Shown piece by piece: positions 28,014-40,500 of a DNA stretch of 64,000 nucleotides. Below the pieces are notes generated by a model. The model saw nothing but the letters and a program-made list of their open reading frames with translations, had not been told where the DNA came from and did not search any database. The translations under genes and the position numbers were made by a program. The stretch lies in the NCBI GenBank assembly GCA_963932145.1, contig OZ010616.1, positions 56,424,431 through 56,488,430 of the forward strand. Reading direction: 5' to 3'. The stretch's first letter is position 1; every line of letters begins with the position of its first letter. This stretch comes from Acanthosepion lycidas. Its lineage: Eukaryota; Mollusca; Cephalopoda; Sepiida; Sepiidae.

Positions 28014-30876
28014 AAATATACGGAAAAAACAAACAAAAATCCTTATATGCGATTATGCTGTTTTAATGTTAATATAATGTCAACGTCGGACGTTTCGGTC
28101 CAATAAACCATCTTCAGGACATATTCATAAAATATAATTAACATTATCAATTCAACATGACAACACTTTGTCATGTTGAATTGATAATGGTAATCAACCA
28201 AAAAACATTTCAAGGATGTAGTTAAATGTAACCTAAAAACTTGGTGTAAATGTTGATGCGGCAATTTTGAGCAGAAGAGAATTGAGCATTCCAACAAAAA
28301 GTGCACCATTAGGAATGGAGAAATAGAATCTGTCTCAGAGCTATTAGGACACCAACACATTTGCAGTATTTGTGGAAAAGTCACCCTCTTAGTGGTTGGT
28401 TTAGCTAGTCAAGTGAAATCACACCAGAGAGGTCATATAAGTTTTTTTTATTTTATTTATTTAAATTTTATAAGACATTTGCAATAAAAATGCATTACTT
28501 TATTTCAGGATGATATCCCCATGGCTCAGAGAAAACGGTTCACGAGAGTAGAAATGGCAAGAGTTCTAATGGAACGTAATCAATATAAAGAACGCCTCAT
28601 GGAATTACAAGAAGCTGTTAGGTGGACAGAAATGATAAGAGCCTCAAGAGAACACCCAGATTTAGCTCCTACAAAGAAAAAATCTTCAATCTGGAATTTG
28701 TAAGTATCTTGTACTGTTCTTCACTCCTGAATCCGGTTTTATCATTTTATAAATTCACTCTTCTCTACATAGAGATGAATAGATTTTAGGGGAAAATAGT
28801 TTTAGAGAATTATTTTTATTTGTTGGTATTTTGTTGAAATTGACTGAATGGTTCATCTTGTTTCTGAACAATACATTGTAACTCAAATTTCATGGGAATT
28901 TTGGAAGGAAAATAGCCTTTCTTGCCTTCAACATTACAAGTATGTCAAATTAAAAGCTTGTATATAAGTGAGAAATTCTGAAACATCCTTTCAATATATC
29001 AAAACATAAAAATAGGTTCATGCCTACTTTGTTTTTCTGGTATTAGTTGAATTTACAGGTTTTTCAGAACTTATCCTTTCTTTCTATATCTATAGAGAGA
29101 GTAATTGTAGATAGATTTCTATTGATGGAAATTGTAATTTTTGTTGTTTTTTTGGCTCACAGGTGATAAGCAAAAATTGTTAAACGTTTATGGTAGACTG
29201 ATATCTGTTATGCCTTTTATTTATTTTAAATACTTTTGAAGTAATCGTCAACTTTCATCAGTATGAAAACTGTCCATTTTCACTGATTTTCAGTTGAATT
29301 TTTTACTTTGATTCGTAAGGGTCCAAATAAAAATACCTATATTTAAAGGATATAATTACTTAATATTGAATTATTTATTAAATCTTTTCCCATACTTTGC
29401 AACACTTAGATCATTTATGAATTGAACCATTATTGGTAAATAAGTCTCGCATAATATTTAGGCTTAAAAATTAAAAGAATTGTTAAAAAAAATTGAGGTA
29501 AACACAGATCTTCTGTTTCAATAAAAAAATTCTGTATTACTAATATAACAAATTAATGTTATATTTATTGATGTTTTGATATGTGCTTGTAAGCTTTTAA
29601 TCATAAACATTTTAATTCTTAACATTTCAGTCTTCAGATAAGTTTAGAAAAAAGGTATTGAGATAAATTTGCAAAGTTACAAATTTTGGGTGTCAGTTGG
29701 TTATATTTTTTCTTGTTAAATGAATAATAAAAGAAACAGCAGTGCCGAAATTTCATTTCTTATTCTGGAAATAATGAAAATGCATTTATCCAAATACATA
29801 TATTAAATTTTTCTTAAAAATTTTTATAATTTAATTAATTGATCATCTCTAATCAACTATAAAAATAGTTTTCTTTGAAGAAAAACTGATCTTAAGTTTC
29901 ATAAAGTGTGTGTGTGAAGTGATATTTTAAAGACATTTGTTAGTTTGTACATATTGTTCTATTGAAATTGAGTGTATTTTACTTGTTATACTATTTAAAT
30001 AACCTTATTTAATATCCAATAAAAGCATTTTCAATAGCTTTTTAAAATGTTTAGCTAAAATATAAAAATGTTATTAAAATTTGTTTTATTGAAAATGTAC
30101 ATTTAATGGAGGTATATTCATATTAGTTAAATATGATGTTAGAAAATTCATGGCTTGTTCAGCTTTTGTTAAAATATGAAATGATCAAATATCGGTTACA
30201 TTTTTTTTCTTTTCTCATTATTTGTAAGGGCTTCTTAGATGAATAGAGAACTTTTCAGCCTCTTCCTCTTATATTTATGATGTTGATTTCAAAAATTTTA
30301 ATTAAACATTTAGAGATGTGGTCTTGTTGATATTTAAAATTGTGGTTTTAACCCCTTTTATCTGAACTTTATTTCTTAAGTTAAAATTTGTTCGTGGTAA
30401 ACAGGACTTTTTTTCTTTTTTTTTTTTTAACACTGTCATATAGAATATTAATGTATCTATCCAAAACATTAAATGGAGAATTACATATTAAATTTTCACA
30501 TCACTCTTTTTAAAAGAGTTACCATCTTAATATATTCAAAACTGTCTTCTACAAAACAAAATGACACGACTTTTAGCCCTGAGATATAATCAGGGGAGGG
30601 GAGTTGTATATGGGACATTGTATAAAACATAAAATAACCATGAAATGCAAAAAATATTTACTCAAACATATCAAAATGTTTATCTACGAATCAAATTTTA
30701 ATATGACAGAATTCCTTACATTCTTAAACATGTCATTAGATGGTACTTCAAATTGTATATATATATATATATATATATATAATAAGGATTAAATCCAACA
30801 GAATGATTAAATAAGAAACAAATAGGAAAACATTTATAGATTTAACATGTTTTACTTTTATCTCAGTTTAAACTTC

Positions 30877-30956
<80 letters not shown>

Positions 30957-31277
30957 AAAATTATAACAAAATCACTACATTACAAAAAAAAAAAAAATTA
31001 CAAAAAAATCACTACAAAAATATCCATTTTGTTTCATCACTTTTGGTGTCTTATCCAGTGATGGTGTCAAATGTAGAATGTTTCTACATTCAACACCATC
31101 ACTTGATAAGACACCAGAAGTGTTGAATCAAAATGGCTATTTTTGTAGTGATTTTATGACATATTTATGTTATAATTTTTGAATAAATTATGTTTGCTCT
31201 ACTTTGTATTGAGTACACTTTTAAGAGTAGTATTTTTTGGTTATTGGAATTTATTCCATATACACCAATCCTATTCT

Positions 31278-31331
<54 letters not shown>

Positions 31332-32300
31332 CAGACATCTAGCACAAGTGTGAGAATGTAAAAATACCTAGGTTGGTGTCCAAACTGACTCTATACACAC
31401 TGGTAATTTTGGACACCTTAGCCTTCGTTAAAGTAAAGGAAAACATTGTAATACCTGTGGCTGGACGGCATCCAAAGTTGTTGATAGGTTCTTCTTTTTG
31501 GTTACATGCTGTTCTTGCTTAGAGAATGGGATTGAGCCACAGCAACAATTTTTCCACTTTTAAAATTTCCTGCTCAGGTATTGCTTTGATATCATAAATC
31601 ACAATACCTGAGATGGAACAAATACATTGAGTCAATTGCTTCATCCACCGCAAGGAAAGTTGGCTCCCTGTGCCGCAAGGAAAGTTGGCTCCCTGTGCCG
31701 TGTCAGGAAATTTTTCTCCCCGGAATCGATCCTCCAGCTCTACAAATCAACAATTGACCCTTGCATAGAGTGTTGCTGCCATATATGGTCTGGAGCCCCT
31801 TCTATTTGCCTCGGGGTTCTTGATAAGCTCCAGAGGGGGATATGCAATATAATTGGCCCTGTTCTGGTATCTTGTCTACAGTCGCTCTCTCACAGACGCG
31901 CTGTCGCCTCTCTCTGTTTTTTTTACAAATACTTTCATGACAATTGCTCCAAGGAGCTGCATTCGCTGGTTCCCTGACTTCGAGTTCAAGTGCCCTATGA
32001 GGCTGGCATCCTGCTCTCACCCTTTCACTGTCAAAACTACTAAATATATCCGTCTCTTCTACTCCAATAGCTTCATATCTCGCACCTCTTGACTGTGGAA
32101 CTCCCTTCTCTATTCCAGTTTCCCTGAGAGCTATAATCTCCAACTATTCAAATGTAATGTCAATCGACATCTCCAGTTGCCTTGATCTATCCACTATCCT
32201 TCTCCTCATCCTTTCCTCTATCACTCCTATCTGATCTTGCTCCAAATCTTCTGTAACCCCTTGTGTCCTCGTGGCTGCCTGCCTTGCTTGGGGTGAAACG

Positions 32301-32346
<46 letters not shown>

Positions 32347-34477
32347 AAAATATATAGCAAGATTTCATTCAAACCTCATCATTTATTCAGTTAGCACATT
32401 TTGTGGTTCATAGTGGCCTTCAAGTGCAATGGTTTGCCATGTTGAAGTTATCTCATCCCTTTTCTCAGAAGCTGGTAAAGCTGTTGGTGTCTGAGGCACA
32501 GCTCCCACACCCAGGTTGGTGATTGGCTGATGGTCACTTGGCACAGGTGGATTTGGAAAAGGTATTCCTTTTCACTGACCAGTTAGGAAACACTTCTTAC
32601 TACACCCACACAGTTTAGTCAGCAGGTTGATAGCGTTGATCGAGGTGTGGCCCATTCAGTGCCCATGTGACTTCTTGGAGCCATATGTGAGAGTTGCATG
32701 TAGGCTGTTGACTAGTACAGTTCCACATCCCAATATTCACCTGGATAAAGCAGGGTCAACTGCTTCACTGAAAAGGTACTCCCACTGACAATACATCCCA
32801 TCCACCACTATCCAAACAATATTTTGTTATTTTAATAGGATTGGAAATTGGCTTTGTGTGAATTTCTAAGGGAAATACATATGTATAACTAAATATGAAT
32901 AATATAAAGCTAAATTTGTTAGAAATCTGTCCCCACAGGGTCTCTAAATAAGGTTTGTCTATTCAACATTTTATTAGATATTTTCAATTTCAAATTGTCA
33001 AAACTTAATGCAATTTATGCACATATCGATCAGTGCATAACAAGCAAGCAAAATACATAAGATAAATTTTAATAGGAGGACTCATTGACAAGAAAGACTC
33101 AAAAAGTCACTTTAACACACAAAAAACAACCAATATTATTTACAAAGGTATACGAGTGAGTGAGCATATAGAAATATATATATAAATACTCTATAGTGTA
33201 AGAAAAAACACTACTCCATGTAAAGTAACAGTTATTTAATATATACATATAAAGCAATATACATAATATCTTACATAAATTGCACAATTCAGTTTCATGC
33301 TGGAGTAATTTTCAAGTACTGGAATTATAAGTATATTTATTTTTATTTTTGTTTATATGTTGGGTCAACACTTTTTTTTTTTTTTTTTTTTCCTGGATCA
33401 ATGTCAACCCATCATAGAAATAAAAATAAATATAATTCCAGTTTGCTCTACTTTGTATTGAGTACTCTTTGTAAATTGCTTTGGTATGAAACTCCAAGTT
33501 GTGCAAATAATATAAGATATTATGTATATTGCTTTATATATATATATATATATATATAATTTCACCTAGAAATTCAGATAAGCCGATTTCCAATCCTATT
33601 AAAATAATAAATACAAAAATGAGTTTTTAAGTTGTTTTTTGTTTTTTTTTTTTAAGTTTTTTATAAAAAAAATTATCAAAATTAATATGTACTGGTGAAA
33701 GACAATTTGATTGTTTAAAAAGTTTTTTGATAAATACTTTTGATAGTTATCCTGTTCTCTCTTTCTCATCAATTAGTTTTATACATTATAATTTTATGTA
33801 TCATGTCTACTTAAAAGGTCTTGCTTTCTTTTAACTTTTGTGGTTGTTTATTTTCACTTATCAAAAATTGTTTCGAGTACATCCTATTTTTATAATTCGT
33901 GTTTTGGATCTATCTTTATTGGAGTCCACATTAACCAAGAATTATTAGTATTTAAGATAAAAAAAAATTGATATCTAATAATTTTTTGTTGACTTTGTGT
34001 TATGAATTTTATTGTTCTATTTGAGAATTATAATAGAATGGATATATATGTGCTGTATATAGATATTTCCTTGACTATACCATGATTTAAAGTTAATTGA
34101 ATTTTTTATGACTTATTTAGGAAAATATTAAATACTTTTCAAGAATAATTTAATTGCAAAAAACAGACATAAAGTAATTTTTGTCAATTAAGTTATCAAA
34201 TAAAGAATTGCTAAAATTATAAAACACTATATAAAACTCTTAACATTTATTCAATATTTTTTTCACTTTGTTAGATTTTTTTTAATTGTTCCTATTGTAT
34301 ACTTACTAACTTTATTTAAATCCTTTATTTCTCTATCTACTTATCTAGGCACAGTTTTTTTTTTTTAAATCAAAGTAGTTGGTTTGTACCTGCCAAAAAG
34401 TTGTATGTAAATTATACATGAATAATTTTTGAGTTGAGGAATTTATTGTAAAGAAATTGATTTCTTAGAATACATTG

Positions 34478-34526
<49 letters not shown>

Positions 34527-37500
34527 GTGTGTGTGTGTGTTGTAAATGAGGAAGGGTTACTGAATAAGGAATAACCAAAACAGAGGTTGGAAATGAAATG
34601 GTAATCTTCATAACATCGACAAAATACAATACTGGCCAGTGGCATGAAGTAGGTAAACCACTGCTAGTGGTGGACTACTTAGACAGCATATTACCCCCAC
34701 TTACAATAGTGACCAACATATTTATGAGGATTGGGACAGACCCATTAGTGTTCATAGGTATAATATATAACAAAATATATATTTTAACCATTTCACTGCA
34801 AGCATGGTGGGAGTGCCATTAGTATGCAGAGTGTTACAGAGAGTGAAGGTGAGAGAAAAGCCTGGTTATAGCGGTGATTGAGGAAAGGATAAGAAATGAA
34901 CAGGGGGACAAGACAATAGACGAAGCAATTGACATTGAATTAAAATTTTTAAAGATTGTAGTACCAGGGAAGCAAGCAAGTGGAGGTGAGTTCCACATGT
35001 GGGAAGTGTGAGAAAAGAAGCTGTTGGAGCAGAAGTGATGGTTACATTTAACTATTTCAACAGCAAAAGGGTGAGACCTAGGTGCCAATCTAGTAGCATG
35101 CTTAAGTTCATGTGGTCAGGGTACCAGGGGAAAAAAATCTCATCAGAGTAGTTGCCATGAAAATATTTGAAGAAAAGACAGAGAGAAGACACATCACATT
35201 GGTGAGATAATGACTGAAGTCAAGATGTCAAGTCAGGATTGATTACATTGCAGGTCCTTCTTTGGATTTTGTCAAGAACCTCTAGATGAACAGCAGGGGC
35301 AACCGAGCAGATATGACAACAGTATTCAATGTACAGACGAATGGTAGATTTGTAAATGTGTAAGATGGACTCTGATGAGAAAAACATTCTGGCACAACAC
35401 AATGAGCCAACTTCCCTTGCAGTAGATACAGCTATTGATTTAATGTAGATGCTTCACTTCAATTCAGTTGAAAATGTGAGGCCAAGAAGGCACAGTGAGA
35501 CGCTCTCTTGGAGTCAAGCATCAGCCATGCTGGTAGTGGGGAGGGAAGTTTCTTTATGGTGGTTAAATGAGAGCAGTTTAGTTTGGGAAGGAATTAAAAT
35601 TTACAAGCCATTTCTTGCCCCAGTTAACCACTGATTGGAGGTTCTTTTCAAGAGCAGTGGTTAACTTTGTCAGCTCTGATGGATTTGCTGTTGAGATAGG
35701 AGTAAATGATAGTGTCATTTGCGTAAATGACTACTTGGGAACTGATGACGTCAGGAAGATCATTGAAAAAGATCAGAAACAGTATATGGCCCAGGATAGA
35801 GCCCTGGGGCACACCCACATTTGTGTGAAAAGATTAGAAGCGAGTCTGTTCAGAAATTACCTTCATTTCCCAATTTGATAGGAATGAATGGATTAAATCA
35901 AACAATCATCCTGTAATACTGTAGTCCTGAAGGTAACATAGAAGACCAGCATGCCAAACCCTGAGATATCTAGAACCACAGCTTGAGCTTTACTGTTATT
36001 ATCAAGAGCTTGACGTACATATTCATTACTGATGGTTGTAAGTACATCAGTTGTAGACCAGGCAAAATGGAATCCATATTGTTTGTCAGAGAGTAGGTCA
36101 TGAGAGGTAAGATGATTAACCACTTCAGCATTGGTTAAAACCTCAAATACTTTGCCAAAAAGTGGTAAGAGAGAAATAGAACAATAGTTGGAGGGGTCAG
36201 AAATTTCTACAGAGTTCTTAAAAACAGACTAAAGAGGAGGACTTCCAACAAGCTAGAAAGGAGCAAGGCAATAGTTGTAGAGTTTGGAGATAACTGGAAC
36301 CAGCTCAGGAGCACATTTCTTTTCCACTTGCCTTATGGGAGTCTAATTTAAAAATGATGTCTGAGACCAATGTCTGAGTTATATGTATATCACTCAGTAG
36401 AGCCTCAGTTCTAGTGGGGAAATCCAGTGTAGGTACTCCAAATGAGTTGAGTGTTGAATTGGAAGAGAATTTCTAAGCAAAACATTCAACTTTATCTGTT
36501 GTAGACTTCGAATTGATTGAATAAAGGAGGGAATGAGGATTTGCTGTTGTTCAGCACACTTGCAGAGCCACCAATAATATCTAGAACTGAACTTGTAAGA
36601 TACTATACGTTGTTTCATTCTATCAGCAAACAGTAACTTTGCTTCATTCAGGACATGCTAACACTTGTTATGAGCTCAAAGAGATGTCTGTTGCAATCAG
36701 ACATGTCGCTCTGATACAGCTAGAAGAAGTGATTCTTGTGGGCTATAGTGGCTGAGCATGCTGGTGAGAACCAAGGAGATGAACATTGTTTAACTTGGTA
36801 TTTCCTTGCTGGAATGAAAGAAATATGTGTGTGTGAGTGTCATGGTATATGTGACGAGTTTGATAATAAGAAATATGCAAAATAAAATTTATATAGCTTT
36901 AATTAAATGGAAAATTTTAATTTTATTACTATTATTTTTGGATTAATTACACAATGCTTGAATTTGCATGGTTAATTTATACTTTGGTTTTTTGGAGATA
37001 ATTTTTTTATCATAAATAGTTTAGATTTTTAATTGTTTATATTTTTAGTTGCTTCCAAAATTTATCTTATTAATCTTGAAAATTATATTCTGGATAAGAT
37101 CATTTTATTTTTTAATTATTGCTATATGAATTTTGTCTTTTTATTAATATATTAAAAATACTTCTTGTAAACTCTGTCAATTAAAAAAATAAGCTTGAAT
37201 TTTAATAAAAGTAATAACTTAATTATACTAAAATACAATGGCATATCATTATTTGTACAGTTATGACTATATTTTTTACTAAAAGTTATTGTTCTCATTG
37301 ACAGGTATAATCAATAGATTTTTATATATAAACACTGGTAAAAATTATGGAATCATATTAACCCAACATTTACCATAAATACTCATGGATAAGTTGCACT
37401 CTTAGTTTGACGTTGTCAAAGTGGGTATATTCTGTAGACTTGCAGATAGGATGCACTATAATCTGGGGAGTTACATGGCCCTTTTTTTTTTTTACGCAAA

Positions 37501-40500
37501 TATAACTAATATTTGTTAAATAATATTTCTGGAACTCTAAACTTTTTCTTTTATCAAAATTTTGGTGTTTAAAAAAAAAAAAGAAAAAAAGAAAAGTGTG
37601 ACCTATTCTTGAGTATATATGGTATATTTTACTTTGTAGCAAATTGCAGATATGACAGGTTTTGTTTAATAACTTTACATGTTGATTTTATGAAGTATAT
37701 TGTGAACAACTTTGATTAAATTATTTAAGTTAATAGCATATTTTTCCAGTACTAGTAGAGGAAATTTAAATGCACAAGCAAATTAATCTGAAGTTAGACT
37801 TGACTAATTGAAAGGAAACATTTACTTGCTATAAAGTTTAAAAAAAAAACTAAAGCTGTATAAGCATGTTTCCATAATTTTTGCCAGGTGTATGATATAG
37901 ATTATTTAGCACAATCACATTCTTTTTACCTAGCAATGGCATTCTGATACTAAATCTGTTATAAGATTTGCACAAATTTCATTGTCTTATTTTTGTATTA
38001 AAAACTTTATGAAACTGCACAACAATATTCTCTCTTCAAAATAGGAAATAAAAATAGAAATTATTTTTGTTCACTTATGTGCTTATATAAAACTTTAAAA
38101 GTTTATTATTGACAGTCACTCTAACAATGTCCTTTTCAGAAATGTCACTTTAGTGACAGCAGATATTTTATTTACTTGAACCAAAAACAATTAGGCACAT
38201 GTTCTTTAAATTAATTTATATTTTGTATACAATTGTGGCATCATTTTAACTTAATATTAAGATTAACTCAGATGCTTGAACTTCTGAGGCAGTTTTTTAT
38301 TTTTATTTTCTGATTCAATTTTATCAGTGCTTAGTTGCTTGTTTAGGATCAGATACTAATGTTGTGGTTATTTTTAGTTTCAGCCAGCTTGTATCAACAA
38401 ACCCTCCTGCCTCCACTAAGAAGAAAGCTGTCCCACCAACTCAAGTCATATAATCTGCATATGAAGACTGTTTTTTTATTTTTATTTTTTTATGTTTTAT
38501 TTTTTAATTTTAACTTTTTTCTTTCTTTCTTTCTTTGGTCTCAAAATTTGCAGGAAAATAGTAATATTAAATCAAGAAAAATATTTAGAACTTTTGACAA
38601 AATCCTTTATAAAATTTGTTGCATATAAAACTGAAAAAAAAATTGTTTCCTGATGAAAAGATAACAGTAACATTTTTATTTTGAGGCCATAGAAAAGAAA
38701 GAAGAAAAAAAAGAAAAACGTCCTCATTACTTGTAGATAAATGACTGAGTTTAAGAGAATCTTCATTTTTTTTTTTTAATAAATGAAATCAATAGGGATC
38801 AATAATTGATCAAAACCTTAGTGATAGGTTACAATTATTTTTACATAAGTTCTTTATTAATTAATTGCTACGGTGCTGAAGTTTTACCCTTTGAAATCTC
38901 AGGGAAAAGATACATTATTATTGTTGATTCCATACTGATGGAAAATTTTTATTGAAAAAAAAAATATTTTTAAAATTTTCATTATTATAAAAGTTCTTTG
39001 CATTATTTTGGCATGTTTATTATGCCCCAACTGCATGTTTTTAATATATGTAGTAATACAATTTAGAAGGAAAAAAATGCTTACAAACCCTGCCATATTT
39101 GATCCATGTTGATCCCTATTGATCCATTATTCATTGTTCTGTATTATCCAGAACAATATTTGATTGAAATATTTAACTGTATCATCTAAAAATACTGTGA
39201 TATATATACATAGATTTATGTATATATAAGTCATAAAAAATATTCACTGTATTTCTATCTAAGAATAAATGGATTTTTTTATTCCTTTCTTATGTTTTAA
39301 TATGGATCAAATGGGCAGGCAAAAAAAAAAAAAAAGTCTTGTGTTTGTAGTGAATGGTGGTATGCAAGTTATAGAAAAAAATGTTAGACTTATCAGATAC
39401 AAATATCATAATATAAAAATTATCATTTATTTATTTATTCTTTAAGCATTACTTATTTATTAACATATAAGGTATTAATCAAGAACTGAAGTCTATTGTA
39501 AAAATAGGAATGAAGCCATAATTCATTTAGCTATTTATGTATTCAATGTATAATTGTATATTTTAGTTTTAAAAATTCAAATTGGCATGAAATATGTGAT
39601 TTATACTTTTTAAACTTAAAATTTAATACTTTCAGATAAATCAATTTGCAAACTAGTGCAAAATCTAAACTAAATACATGAAAATTAATTTCTTTATACA
39701 GTTAGAAAACGGTCATGAATAAATTTGTATTATTTGTAACATTTTGTCAGATAAGCTTAAATATTGTATGCAAATTTTGAACTATAATTGTAATTACATT
39801 TCATGCAGACTAATTATAAAATTAATGTGCAAGAAATAACTTTTCAATCCATATATATTCCACAGCATTTTTCTGGATGAAAAATGTTCATTAGATAATG
39901 TTAGTTACAAATAATTTGATAATCTAGTATAATTAACAAAATTTCTATTGAATAAATTGTGGAAAAGCTTACTGAATTCATTTTCAGATTAATTTTTAAT
40001 CTAACTGGTTGATTATTAAATTGTTCTAGTCAAAAGAATGGTGATTTAGTTTTGAAATTAAGCATAAATAAAAATTCTAAACTTTTAAGTATTAAAAGAA
40101 AATATATTGATCTAATGGTTGAAAATTAAGTAAAAATAACAATTCTATAAAAAAAAAATTGTCATCTGTTGAGTAACAAGAATCTCAGCAAATATCAATA
40201 TTTTCATTAATTGTATTAAAGAATAAATCATTGTATTATGATTAGCTGATTAGATTTCTAGGTGCTGTGTTTAAGCTGTAGTCATAATTATGTTTTCTCT
40301 CATGCATCACATCTTGTATATATGCTTGTGTGTTTTTTGGTTGGTCCTTTCCTGATCTTTTAATAAACTAAGTGAACTTTACCAACAATCCTGTTCTGAT
40401 GACAGTAGAAAAAAAAAATTGTGATAGCAAAAACATAACCCAAAGAATGACAATTAGGTTCACTGGTTAAATCTGGAGAGGACCATCCGAAGAACACACA

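Noticed and set aside
28043-28384. 113-codon minus-strand frame
   Set aside because: Lies across the terminal-repeat and hairpin segment; cysteine/histidine rich by chance and no family resemblance.
31802-32143. 113-codon minus-strand frame
   Set aside because: Shadow of the LINE reverse transcriptase C-terminus, which is recognisable on the + strand.
38359-38628. 89-codon frame overlapping the alternative exon in another frame
   Set aside because: Wrong frame relative to the splice phase; the upstream part is intron and the rest is T-rich.
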